Positions 1-7,796 of a DNA stretch of 10,783 nt are shown here, one piece after another. A model generated the notes under the pieces. That model was not told the DNA's origin. It was given only the letters and a program-made list of their open reading frames with translations, and did not search any database. Each line of letters begins with the position of its first letter. Within the stretch, counting starts at the first letter, position 1. The position numbers were made by a program, and so were the translations under genes. Origin of the DNA: SLJN01 sp964505385. GTDB lineage: Bacteria; Bacteroidota; Rhodothermia; Balneolales; Natronogracilivirgulaceae. Location of the stretch: positions 1 to 10,783 of the forward strand of contig CAZDIA010000075.1 in the NCBI GenBank assembly GCA_964505385.1, read 5' to 3'.

Positions 1-54
1 CAGAAGGTTCTCGATATTAATTTGGCAGATGAGTTAGATAATAAGGTTCAATAG
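1..54 (+). CDS. C-terminal tail of an upstream gene (partial)
   Basis: The frame starting at base 1 stays open for 17 codons and stops at TAG 52-54. It gives a charged tail ending in ELDNKVQ. It lies only 11 bases before the acylase start codon, with no room for a terminator between them, so the two genes are probably co-transcribed. The fragment is too short to assign a family. It could also be a chance open frame at the window edge. Confidence 0.4.
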   Translation, partial: QKVLDINLADELDNKVQ

Positions 55-65
55 AAAAAAATTTC

Positions 66-2462
66 ATGAATAATAACTCCGGTTCTCAAAGCCCTATCCA
101 TTTCGCTGTACTAATTACATTTTTGATAATTTTAACATCATGCACTGCTTTACAATCAGGGGCGGAGCATGATGAGGAAAACGCCTCGCGTGCAGAAACG
201 GAAGTTACGCTGCCCGATGCGGGTCAACTTGCTGAGAAAGTGATTGTGCGCAGAACAGATTACGGAGTTCCGCATATTAAGGCGGAGGATTATACATCCG
301 CCGGCTACGCTTTGGGTTATGTCCAGATGGAGGATTACGGTCAGGATGTGATAGAGCCAATGATCAGAGCACGCGGGGAATGGGTGCTGTACAAAGAACC
401 GAAGATCAGTGATTTTGAATCGCAGATCGATTCAGATGCCTTCAACCAGCTGGTTCATGAGCGGGCGGTGGAGACTTTTGAAAAACAGGATCCGGAAACG
501 CAGGAGTTCGTTCGGGGTTTTGCTGCGGGGATGAACCGCTATATCGAACGCTATGGTGATGAACTTGATGATTGGGTACGGGCAGATATCACACCGTATG
601 ATGTGCACGCTCGTATCATTGGCACACCTTCACGGGCATCGATCCGCCGGTTTTTGAGGCAGCTTGAGGATATAGAAGATCAGGAGGATCCCACCGGCAT
701 CATTCGCCCGGATGAGAGGGCTTCACTGGATGCCGGTTTTGACACAAGAGATTCGGTTTCCCTGCCTGATAACAACATCTGGGCTCGACTGGCCGCAGAA
801 GGCGAGTTTGAACATCCCGATGCCGGGTCCAATGCCTGGGCTCTGACTCCCGACCGAACTGAAAACGGCAATGCTATCTTAATGCGCAATCCACACCTTT
901 CCTGGGATGCGGGTTATTATGAAGCCGGGATCACCATCCCCGGTGAACTTAACTTTTATGGGGATTTTCGTATCGGACGGGCGCTGGGCATTATTGGTGG
1001 ATTCAATGAAAATCTCGGCTGGGCTACTACCAACAACAGCGTAAAAACAGATGAGATATATGCGTTTGAAGCGGACCCCGATCAACCGGATCATTTTCTG
1101 GTCGACGGGGAGTCTGTTCCAATTGAAAGAGAAACCGTGGAGGTGACATTCCGGCATGGTGACAGCAAGGGAACCGAAACCCGCGAGTTTTTGCAGAGTT
1201 CGTACGGCCCTGTTATCCATCGCGGCCACGGCTATGTCTATGTTCAGAAAGATACGGATGACGGTGAGTTCCGTGTAGGAGATCAATTTCTCAGGATGAT
1301 GCGTGCTTCCAACTTGCATGAATGGCAGGAGGCGATGCGTCTGCGAGCCCATCCCCGCTCCAACCTGCTTTATGCCGACCGCGAAGGTAACGCCTATTAC
1401 GTCTGGAATGCCACCACCCCGAACCTGCCCCACGAAAGCGGGTATGATACCACAGCCGTTTTTGCTAAGCATGAGCCCCACATGTGGCAGGATGTTATAG
1501 AGTGGGAAGTGTTGCCACAATTGTTGAATCCTGCAGGGGGATATGTAAGAAATGAAAACGATCCGTTCCATTTTACCAACCTGAACCAGACTTTCCAAGC
1601 GGATGACTTCCCCTCTCATTTTCCGGAACCCCAATTGAGATTGCGCAGCCAGCATTCATTAGAGTTGATTCATAACGATGAGCTGTTTTCCCTCGAAGAC
1701 ATTGTTGAACTCAAGCACAGCAAACGCATGTTGATTGCCGACCGGGTCAAAGATGATCTGGTTGAAGCAGTTCGTGATTCGGATCCGGATGAAGAAATGA
1801 GAGAAGCCATCGATTTAATTGAAGAGTGGGATAACACCGTTGCCCGTGACAGCCGCGGCGCTTTATTGTTCAACATTTGGTGGGATGGATACCGGGATAA
1901 AGCCGATTCCTCCGATGATCAGCAGTCGACGCCTGAAGCGGTTGGTTACTCTGCAAATGCCGACTCACTTTTTGCTAAGCCGTGGTCAATCGATAAGCCG
2001 GCTGAGACTCCTCAGGGGTTAGCCAATAAGGAAGCGGCGGTAGAAGCATTTGAATGGGCACTTGAAGAAACTGTTAATCGTCATGGTGACTGGAAGCTCG
2101 CCTGGGGTGAAGTACATCGTGCCAGGATCGGAGATATCGACGTACCGGTTGGCGGCTGCTCAGGTTTGCCCGGGTGTTTTCGTATGCTTTGGTTTACCGA
2201 TCATGATGAAGATGAAAAGAAACGCCAGGTCAGAGGCGGTGACGGTTGGGTTAGTGCAGTGGAGTTCAGTGATCCGCCCCGCGCCTATACTATTCTTGCT
2301 TACGGGCAGAGTAATAAAGAAGAGTCGCCTCATTATAACGATCAGCTGAAAATGTTTGCCGACGGAGAGATGAAAAAAGTCCGGTTTACCGAAGAAGACA
2401 TTCAGGAGCATATTATTCGTGAATATCATCCCGGGAAGGAAGAAGAGCGGGCAAATAAGTAA
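66..2462 (+). CDS. Penicillin acylase family lipoprotein (Ntn-hydrolase, AHL/cephalosporin-acylase-like)
   Basis: This 798-residue protein has the usual length of a penicillin acylase (peptidase S45) precursor, an amidase that removes acyl side chains from amides such as beta-lactams or N-acyl-homoserine lactones. The N-terminus has a hydrophobic segment (residues 12-25) and a lipobox LTSC with Cys26, so it should be a membrane-anchored lipoprotein. The alpha-chain region runs to about residue 210, followed by a spacer. The motif DAGSNAWAL places the autocatalytic nucleophile at Ser255, the first residue of the beta chain. The NPH motif puts His277 at beta-position 23, as in PvdQ-type and cephalosporin acylases, where penicillin G acylase has Gln. 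GGFNENLGWATTNN (311-324) and GYVRNEN (492-498) match conserved family blocks; Asn496 or Asn498 is the likely oxyanion-hole Asn. All key residues are present, so it looks active. There is no Shine-Dalgarno and no visible promoter of its own. The true substrate cannot be read from sequence. Confidence 0.93.
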   Translation: MNNNSGSQSPIHFAVLITFLIILTSCTALQSGAEHDEENASRAETEVTLPDAGQLAEKVIVRRTDYGVPHIKAEDYTSAGYALGYVQMEDYGQDVIEPMIRARGEWVLYKEPKISDFESQIDSDAFNQLVHERAVETFEKQDPETQEFVRGFAAGMNRYIERYGDELDDWVRADITPYDVHARIIGTPSRASIRRFLRQLEDIEDQEDPTGIIRPDERASLDAGFDTRDSVSLPDNNIWARLAAEGEFEHPDAGSNAWALTPDRTENGNAILMRNPHLSWDAGYYEAGITIPGELNFYGDFRIGRALGIIGGFNENLGWATTNNSVKTDEIYAFEADPDQPDHFLVDGESVPIERETVEVTFRHGDSKGTETREFLQSSYGPVIHRGHGYVYVQKDTDDGEFRVGDQFLRMMRASNLHEWQEAMRLRAHPRSNLLYADREGNAYYVWNATTPNLPHESGYDTTAVFAKHEPHMWQDVIEWEVLPQLLNPAGGYVRNENDPFHFTNLNQTFQADDFPSHFPEPQLRLRSQHSLELIHNDELFSLEDIVELKHSKRMLIADRVKDDLVEAVRDSDPDEEMREAIDLIEEWDNTVARDSRGALLFNIWWDGYRDKADSSDDQQSTPEAVGYSANADSLFAKPWSIDKPAETPQGLANKEAAVEAFEWALEETVNRHGDWKLAWGEVHRARIGDIDVPVGGCSGLPGCFRMLWFTDHDEDEKKRQVRGGDGWVSAVEFSDPPRAYTILAYGQSNKEESPHYNDQLKMFADGEMKKVRFTEEDIQEHIIREYHPGKEEERANK

Positions 2463-2616
2463 AACCGTATTGAATCGTAACGATTAAAAAACGGGATATT
2501 TTCGGATTGAAGTGGATATGCCATTAATGTCTAAAGTGGTAGCTGCTTGATCAAGCTCGAGTATGTAAACTCAAAGTGTGATTTGCTTTTTTGTTGACCT
2601 TTATTTGTGCTATGTT

Positions 2617-2919
2617 AATTAGACCAATTTTGCTTACATGGCTGAAAAATGTCTTGGAAGGTATGCCTAATCTGAACGCACCTCGATTTCAAAATTAATG
2701 TAGTGGGATGGCATTTTTTAGCTTTAAAAATGTCGGGAATTCGTATTTCGAGGTTTGAAATAATACCACTCGGCATTATTGTATATACTATAAAAGGAGT
2801 TTTATTAAGCAAAAAAGTATAAGTTTAATAATAATAAGATTATAATGTAATATGGGTGCGAGCAAAATTACTATACATCATTTATTTTATTTTGTTGTAT
2901 AGCATCCAATTAGACCAAT
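2617..2919 (+). repeat. Direct repeat aattagaccaat (two copies, 2617-2628 and 2908-2919)
   Basis: The 12-mer aattagaccaat occurs identically at 2617-2628 and 2908-2919, with start points 291 bases apart. Both copies are upstream of the susC-like promoter and outside any gene. They could be binding sites for a regulator of the operon, remnants of a small duplication, or chance in AT-rich DNA. No transposase is nearby. Confidence 0.35.
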
Positions 2920-2968
2920 ACAAAATTTATCGAGAGGTAACTTATTGATATAAACTTTAGTCATAAAT

Positions 2969-2998
2969 TAATGTCGATTTTATTAAATATTGACATTA
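2969..2998. promoter_or_regulatory. Inverted repeat overlapping the -35 box (candidate operator)
   Basis: The arms taatgtcgat (2969-2978) and attgacatta (2989-2998) are reverse complements at 9 of 10 positions, with a 10-base AT-rich spacer. The centre-to-centre distance is 20 bp, about two helical turns, as expected for a dimeric DNA-binding protein on one face of the helix. The right arm contains the whole -35 hexamer TTGACA, so a bound protein would compete with or contact RNA polymerase. The regulator is not in the window. Confidence 0.4.
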
Positions 2999-3018
2999 CA
3001 GGCCTGTTTATTTATAAT
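2990..3018 (+). promoter_or_regulatory. Perfect-consensus sigma70-type promoter for the susC-like operon
   Basis: TTGACA lies at 2990-2995 and TATAAT at 3013-3018, with a spacer of exactly 17 bases: a full match to the canonical sigma70 promoter. Transcription would start near 3025, leaving a leader of about 170 nt before ATG 3197. Bacteroidota housekeeping promoters usually follow a TTTG / TAnnTTTG pattern instead, and I see no clean match to that pattern in this region. The assignment rests on sequence alone; AT-rich DNA raises the chance of false -10 boxes, but a double perfect hit at ideal spacing is rare. Confidence 0.55.
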
Positions 3019-3240
3019 TTTTTAGCAATTCGATGAACCATTTACATAGTCCAGGTTCAAAGAGGTGTTGTATAGGGATATTTTAAAAACCGAATATTCA
3101 GGTTGAATACCCCAATTAATTTGATAGTCTTGTGTGAGGACTAATAATCAGTGTTGTCATAAAGAACCTTTCTAATCAATAAAAAAGGGATAATATATGT
3201 TAAAAAAGTTTACAAGACTTCTTGTAGTACTCGCTTTGTT

Positions 3241-5268
3241 TTGATTCTGCCTTTCGTTGCGTTTGCCCAGGAAACCGGCGTACAGGGTACAATTTACGAT
3301 GCAGATGATGGAGATGAATTACCCGGAGCAACCGTTCTCATAACTGCACTTGATGTTGGAACCACTTCAGATGCAGATGGGAATTATGAGCTTACAGGAC
3401 TTGACCCAGGTACTTACACAGTTAACTTTTCATTTGTCGGATATCGTGAGTTGGAAAGATCTATAGAGGTGGAAGAAGGGGAAATTGCTACGCTCGATGT
3501 GGAGTTAATCCCCGAAGCCTTTGGTCTTGATGAGTTAGTCGTTACCGGCTATGGGATTCGCGAACGCAGAGAAGTTACAGGTGCAATTTCCTCAGTTGGT
3601 GGAGATCGGGTCCGGGGAAGAACAATTCAAACACCTGACCAGGCATTACAAGGCCAATCTGCCGGAACCCAGTTAGTAGGTTCAAGTGGGCAGCCTGGTG
3701 CTGCAGCTAATATTCGAATTCGAGGTATCGGCTCTATCCACGGTGAAAATGATCCGCTTTTTATCGTTGATGGGGTACCCATTGAAGATTACTTTCGGTC
3801 GGATATTGCAACCACCAACTCCAACGTCCTTGGAAGTATAAACCCATCCGATATTGAATCTATCGAAGTGCTTCGAGATGCTGAAGCTACAGCAATTTAC
3901 GGAGCACAGGGAGCGAATGGAGTTGTGCTGATTACAACACGCCGCGGAGAAGAAGGAGTAACTAACTTTACAGCAAGTGTTAGAGGTGGTGTTCATGAAC
4001 CTCACCGTAGTTACGATTTTATGGAAGGACCGGATTTCGTTGAGTTCATGATGGAAGCCTATGAAAACCGGGCAAGAGATCTCGGACAGGATGTGGAAGA
4101 AGCACGGCAAGGTGCCTTCGAAACTTATCGTTCACCCGGTGCTAATTCTGTAGATGAGGTTGAAACTTTCGATTGGTTCGGTGAAATGACCCGCCCTGGT
4201 TATAACCAGCGCTACAGCCTTTCGGCACAAGGTGGCACAGAAACAACCCGGTTCTTTGTTTCAGGTGGCTATGAAGATCATCAGGGTACCTTTATAAGCT
4301 CTTATTATGATCGCTTAACATTGCGTTCAAATATTGAGCACGATGCAAGCGACCGGCTTTCTTTTGAAACAAATGTGAGCCTTTCTCGATCGGAAATGGA
4401 GGGGCAGGCTGAAACCGGCGGTAATTGGATTAACAGCCCGTTTCACGGGGGTGTAACACTACGTCATACAGTACCAATTTATGAAGATGACGGCACCTAT
4501 ACCCAGGATATTCCAGGCTCAATTTATAACGTTGTGCAGCTTGGTCACGAAGAAGAGCGGGTTGGCCGCGAGTTTCAATTAATATCCAATCTTTCAAGTA
4601 CTTACCGCATTACGACTAATCTTGATATTCGTGCACAGCTTAATGTTGATTATCGCCTGTCAAGAGATCGCCGTTATGACAACCCAAGTATTCCGCGGTA
4701 TGGAGCATTTGGCGGAGGAGTATTTGAGCGAACGAGAGAAACCGAAAATTACAGCGGTAACTTAGTTGCCGATTACGGCGAAACTTTTGATGAAGTTCAC
4801 AACGTAAATGCACTTGCAGGTGTAGAATATCGTCAACGGGATTACAGCTTTCACTCTGCCTCGGGTGAAGAACTGCCTAATCCATTATTAGGTCAACTTA
4901 ATCTCGCAGGTGTTTCAGATGCTGTTGCCGGTCGAACAAGTGAATATAAAACCGCAGGTGGTTTCACCCGTATGCAGTATAACTATGACCGACGTTACTT
5001 CGGCAGTATAAACCTGCGTTATGACGGACACTCCAGGTTCGGAGCTGATCAACGTTGGGGTATGTTCTATTCCGGTGCTCTTGCCTGGGATGTCGCAAAT
5101 GAACAATTCATGCAAGATGTTGAGTGGGTGGATCAATTGCGCCCAAGGTTTAGTTATGGTATCACCGGTAACGCTGAAATAGATGACTTTGAATCAGTCG
5201 CCCTATTCGGCTCTGGTGGTACTTATATGGGTAACACAGGCTTGCGAGCGACCTCAGCAGTTAGGTAA
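3241..5268 (+). CDS. SusC-like transporter, N-terminal fragment (plug and most of barrel)
   Basis: This open frame holds the main body of the broken SusC-like gene. The only start available at its 5' end is TTG 3241, which falls in the middle of the signal peptide. It leaves just ILPFVAFAQ, without a positive n-region or full hydrophobic core, so a product made from here would not be exported. Counting from 3241, the regulatory-like beta-sandwich (GTIYDADDGDELPGATV, then GYRELE) spans about residues 13-92, the TonB box 97-104, the plug about 107-236, and the rest is barrel strands. The last residues (from about GLRATSAVR) are out-of-frame read-through after the second shift near 5245-5258. 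Confidence 0.75.
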   Translation: MILPFVAFAQETGVQGTIYDADDGDELPGATVLITALDVGTTSDADGNYELTGLDPGTYTVNFSFVGYRELERSIEVEEGEIATLDVELIPEAFGLDELVVTGYGIRERREVTGAISSVGGDRVRGRTIQTPDQALQGQSAGTQLVGSSGQPGAAANIRIRGIGSIHGENDPLFIVDGVPIEDYFRSDIATTNSNVLGSINPSDIESIEVLRDAEATAIYGAQGANGVVLITTRRGEEGVTNFTASVRGGVHEPHRSYDFMEGPDFVEFMMEAYENRARDLGQDVEEARQGAFETYRSPGANSVDEVETFDWFGEMTRPGYNQRYSLSAQGGTETTRFFVSGGYEDHQGTFISSYYDRLTLRSNIEHDASDRLSFETNVSLSRSEMEGQAETGGNWINSPFHGGVTLRHTVPIYEDDGTYTQDIPGSIYNVVQLGHEEERVGREFQLISNLSSTYRITTNLDIRAQLNVDYRLSRDRRYDNPSIPRYGAFGGGVFERTRETENYSGNLVADYGETFDEVHNVNALAGVEYRQRDYSFHSASGEELPNPLLGQLNLAGVSDAVAGRTSEYKTAGGFTRMQYNYDRRYFGSINLRYDGHSRFGADQRWGMFYSGALAWDVANEQFMQDVEWVDQLRPRFSYGITGNAEIDDFESVALFGSGGTYMGNTGLRATSAVR

Positions 5269-6247
5269 TGCTCAGTTGAGCTGGGAGCAAGCAAGCACTA
5301 TCGATGCCGCAGTTGATTTTGCCTTCTTAGGTAATCGAATTTACGGTAATATCGGGGTTTACCGAACTGACAATGAGGAATTGCTGCTTGAGAGTTGGCT
5401 TCCTTCCGACAGTGGTTTCGGTGATATAATGGAAAATGTCGGTACTGTCCGTAATGAAGGTCTCGAAATGGAGATAGGCGGTGTATTAGTTGATGCTGGC
5501 CGATTTATGTGGTCAAGTGACTTTAACATCACATTTCAACGAAGCGAAGTGATGGAGCTCGAAGGTGATCAGGAGTGGATGAGTGATCCCAATGTTAGTG
5601 CTTCAAGAATTATAGTAGGTGATGAGCGTCATCAGTGGTGGGTCCGGAATTATGCTGGCGTAAACCCGGCAGACGGACGCGCACTCTGGTATGATGAAGA
5701 TGGTGAATTAACCTATTCTGTGGGGTCTGATGATTATCACGCTGCCGGCAGTATGCTCCCTGATTACTATGGTGGTTGGAGCAATCAGTTCTCATATGGA
5801 CCGGTTTCTGTTGATGTACTCTTCCAGTATGAATTCGGAAGTCAAATCCTGGATGAGCAGTACTCTAACTTCCATCTTGCACCACATCGTGGTCGCGCAC
5901 TTTCTCCGGATATGCTGGACCGATGGACCGAGCCGGGTGAAATTACCGATATCCCGAAAGCTTATAATCAGGGTTCATTCCCCGGTGGTACAGGTCACAA
6001 CTTGTGGTCAGATCGAAGACTGTTTGATGGCTCCTATATCCGGCTAAAGAATGTGCAACTTAGTTATGCAGTACCTGCTCGTCTTGCAAATCGCTTAGGA
6101 CTGGGTACAGCTACTCTCTTTGTACAGAGTGAAAATCTGGTCACTTGGACGGAATATCCCGGTTTGGATCCTGAAGTTTTCGATCGCGGACAAACCTTTT
6201 ACCCACAGCCCCGCACACTGGAAGGCGGACTCGAAATTAACTTCTAA
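5183..6247 (+). CDS. SusC-like transporter, C-terminal barrel fragment
   Basis: This frame carries the last third of the SusC-like barrel. The first 20 or so codons from ATG 5183 are an out-of-frame shadow of the preceding fragment; real homology starts near 5252 with PQQLGNAQLSWEQ, a common SusC block that follows a GLRP-type turn. Later parts include GVYRTDNEELL, the VSVDVLFQYEFGSQI strand, DGSYIRLKNVQLSYAVP and the final strand block LFVQSENLVTWTEYPGLDPE, all typical of the family end. The terminal residue is Phe, as expected for recognition by the BAM machinery. Alone this piece has no signal peptide and could not make a working transporter. It ends 31 bases before the SusD-like gene. Confidence 0.75.
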   Translation: MTLNQSPYSALVVLIWVTQACERPQQLGNAQLSWEQASTIDAAVDFAFLGNRIYGNIGVYRTDNEELLLESWLPSDSGFGDIMENVGTVRNEGLEMEIGGVLVDAGRFMWSSDFNITFQRSEVMELEGDQEWMSDPNVSASRIIVGDERHQWWVRNYAGVNPADGRALWYDEDGELTYSVGSDDYHAAGSMLPDYYGGWSNQFSYGPVSVDVLFQYEFGSQILDEQYSNFHLAPHRGRALSPDMLDRWTEPGEITDIPKAYNQGSFPGGTGHNLWSDRRLFDGSYIRLKNVQLSYAVPARLANRLGLGTATLFVQSENLVTWTEYPGLDPEVFDRGQTFYPQPRTLEGGLEINF

Positions 6248-6278
6248 GTAATTGGAATCACCGAAAATTTTTGAAATT

Positions 6279-7688
6279 ATGTTAAACTCTACATGGAAAC
6301 TTGTAAGTAGAATAGCTCTGATTGTTGTTGGGGTGGCTTTTATTAGCTCCTGCGACGACCTGTTGGATACCAGTCCATCTACGGAAGTAGATCCCGAAAC
6401 CGCTCAGGAAGATATTGATGGAATTGAAGCCATTATGACTTCGGTGTATAATCGCTTGCAAAGCGAGTGGCGGTATGGGCGTGAGGTTACACTTGGTCCT
6501 GATGTATTGGCGGACAATACCGACCAACACCCAAATACTTCCGGGCGATATGATGGCATGGCTGTAAATTCACAAGGTTCACATGTAACCTTTTGGAATA
6601 CAGCTTATCTCACCATTAACGAAGCAAATTTCGTCATTGATGGTGCTGGAGATGTAGATGCCCCAGAACATGTACAACAAAGACTCTTAGGTGAGGCACT
6701 ATTTCTAAGGGGATATACATACTTCGATCTTGCACGTACCTACGGATATGAGCCGGGAAGAGAAGTAGATGGCTGGACTCAGAGTGCTATAATTCGTACT
6801 GAACCTACACGTGATCGCGATCAGGCTGATCTGCGCGCGCGATCATCAAATACGGAAGTGTATCAGCAAGCTTTGGATGATTTAACTGAAGCAGCAGAAT
6901 TGCTTGCAGATGAAGACCGTGATGTTTACTTCGCAAGCTTTGAAGGTGCACATGGTTTGCTTGCACGGTTGAACCTATATCTGGAAAACTGGCAAGATGC
7001 TGTAGATCACGCCGAAATTGCTCTTGCTGAAACCGGTGCCGAATTAATTACAGATGAGGACGATTTTACCGATGGAAATCCATTTTCCGAGGTGCCAAAT
7101 GAAGAGTCGATAATGGAATTGAATATCGACCCGGTTGAAGAAAGTCTTGGTTCCAATGATGGATTGTGCCCTTACACAAATCCTCAACATTGGCATGACG
7201 TCATTCCATCTCAGAATCTACTGGATATTTTTGATGAGGATGACTGGAGGCTGAATCTTTTTGCTGAACATGATGACGGATTTCCCTACACTCTGAAGTG
7301 GAACTGTAGCACCGGCGCAACCGATGATAATGTTCCTTTGATTCGTGTACCGGAAATGTATTTAATCATCGCAGAAGCCCAAGCCGAACTCGGCAACTTC
7401 GAAGATGCTCATGATGCTTTGAATACTCTGCGGGAAGCACGGGGAATAGATCCGGTAAGTGGATATAACGATGCTGAGGACTTCATTGTAGAAGAGGTAT
7501 TATCTGAGCGACGACGCGAACTCAACTTTGAAGGTCATCGTTTCTATGACCTTAAGCGCCGCGCTATGGATATACCCAAACAGGACGGGTTGCCAACCCT
7601 GGATTATGATGATTTCCGGGTGCTTTCTACATTGCCATCCGACGAAGTGGATAACAATCCCAACCTTGATGACAATCCGGGATACTGA
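6279..7688 (+). CDS. SusD-like (RagB/SusD family) surface lipoprotein
   Basis: SusD-like proteins are surface lipoproteins that sit as a lid on the SusC barrel and capture the ligand. I choose ATG 6279, giving 469 residues, because it starts directly at the signal peptide; a TTG at 6252 is in frame but adds nine non-signal residues. The signal ends in lipobox ISSC with Cys25, followed by two Asp. Family hallmarks are the helix LLGEALFLRGYTYFDLARTYG (136-156), TPR-like helices through about 250, and the RagB block from VPEMYLIIAEAQAELGNFEDA (357-377) to LSERRRELNFEGHRFYDLKRR (408-428). The protein is intact and strongly acidic, unlike its frameshifted partner. It follows the susC-like gene by 31 bases and is surely in the same operon. 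There is no Shine-Dalgarno. Ligand specificity is not visible in the sequence. Confidence 0.92.
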   Translation: MLNSTWKLVSRIALIVVGVAFISSCDDLLDTSPSTEVDPETAQEDIDGIEAIMTSVYNRLQSEWRYGREVTLGPDVLADNTDQHPNTSGRYDGMAVNSQGSHVTFWNTAYLTINEANFVIDGAGDVDAPEHVQQRLLGEALFLRGYTYFDLARTYGYEPGREVDGWTQSAIIRTEPTRDRDQADLRARSSNTEVYQQALDDLTEAAELLADEDRDVYFASFEGAHGLLARLNLYLENWQDAVDHAEIALAETGAELITDEDDFTDGNPFSEVPNEESIMELNIDPVEESLGSNDGLCPYTNPQHWHDVIPSQNLLDIFDEDDWRLNLFAEHDDGFPYTLKWNCSTGATDDNVPLIRVPEMYLIIAEAQAELGNFEDAHDALNTLREARGIDPVSGYNDAEDFIVEEVLSERRRELNFEGHRFYDLKRRAMDIPKQDGLPTLDYDDFRVLSTLPSDEVDNNPNLDDNPGY

Positions 7689-7704
7689 CAAAAAATTTCA
7701 GCAT

Positions 7705-7743
7705 TGCCTTTTCATCACTGTGACTTCCGGAGATGAAAAGGCA
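7705..7743 (+). other. Perfect 12-bp hairpin between the SusD-like gene and the third lipoprotein gene
   Basis: tgccttttcatc (7705-7716) and gatgaaaaggca (7732-7743) are exact reverse complements around a 15-base loop. No T-run follows (gttgttg), so it is not a standard intrinsic terminator. It could be an mRNA-stabilising or processing structure, or a partial terminator that lowers expression of the third gene relative to the SusC/SusD pair. Confidence 0.6.
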
Positions 7744-7796
7744 GTTGTTGTATCCATAAATAGTAAAAAACTGGAACCAAGAAATTATTGAAGTTT

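Larger units (their letters stand above)
2463..3196. other. Long AT-rich intergenic region with promoter and leader of the susC-like operon
   Basis: These 734 bases hold no convincing gene. Short open frames exist on both strands but resemble no protein family. Visible elements are: a 13-base imperfect palindrome AATCGT-A-ACGATT at 2473-2485 just after the acylase stop; a perfect 12-base palindrome GCTTGATCAAGC at 2545-2556; a 7-bp AT-rich hairpin (arms 2712-2718 and 2726-2732); a 12-base direct repeat at 2617 and 2908; and the promoter with its overlapping dyad at 2969-3018. The leader of about 170 nt after the promoter has two small hairpins: tattca/tgaata at 3095-3109 and tagtc/gacta at 3125-3143. 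None matches a riboswitch I recognise. Confidence 0.7.
3197..6247 (+). pseudogene. SusC-like TonB-dependent transporter, broken by two frameshifts
   Basis: SusC-family proteins are outer-membrane beta-barrels that import ligands captured by their SusD lid, powered by TonB. The natural start is ATG 3197, with a weak AAGGGA 6 bases upstream. It encodes MLKKFTRLLVVLALF, the first part of a signal peptide, then hits TGA at 3242. The rest of the signal (LILPFVAFAQ) continues in the -1 frame from 3241. That frame carries a CarboxypepD_reg-like domain, a TonB box (DELVVTGYG) and a plug domain with the family signature SDIESIEVLRDAEATAIYG, then much of the barrel. It ends at TAA 5266 after a second shift, and homology continues in the original frame to 6247, ending in Phe. 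The two shifts cancel: 3197-6247 is exactly 1017 codons, a normal SusC length, and no other stop is seen. The gene is therefore either freshly inactivated or carries indel errors in the assembly. Confidence 0.85.

Noticed and set aside
879..1655. 258-codon open frame on the - strand inside the acylase gene
   Set aside because: It lies wholly within the acylase coding sequence, which shows clear family motifs in the + frame; the antisense product has no recognisable domains.
2545..2556. Palindrome GCTTGATCAAGC as terminator of the acylase gene
   Set aside because: No T-run follows and the fold leaves almost no loop; at best a protein-binding site or chance.
2594..2616. TTGACC followed by TATGTT as a promoter
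   Set aside because: The spacer is only 11 bases, too short for a sigma70 promoter.
2615..2812. 65-codon open frame on the - strand in the intergenic region
   Set aside because: Composition is that of AT-rich non-coding DNA, no family resemblance, no ribosome-binding or promoter context, and it overlaps several dyads.
3239..3244. Programmed -1 ribosomal frameshift in the signal peptide
   Set aside because: TTG TTT TGA does not form a proper slippery heptamer, and a second unrelated shift downstream makes a coding mechanism unlikely.
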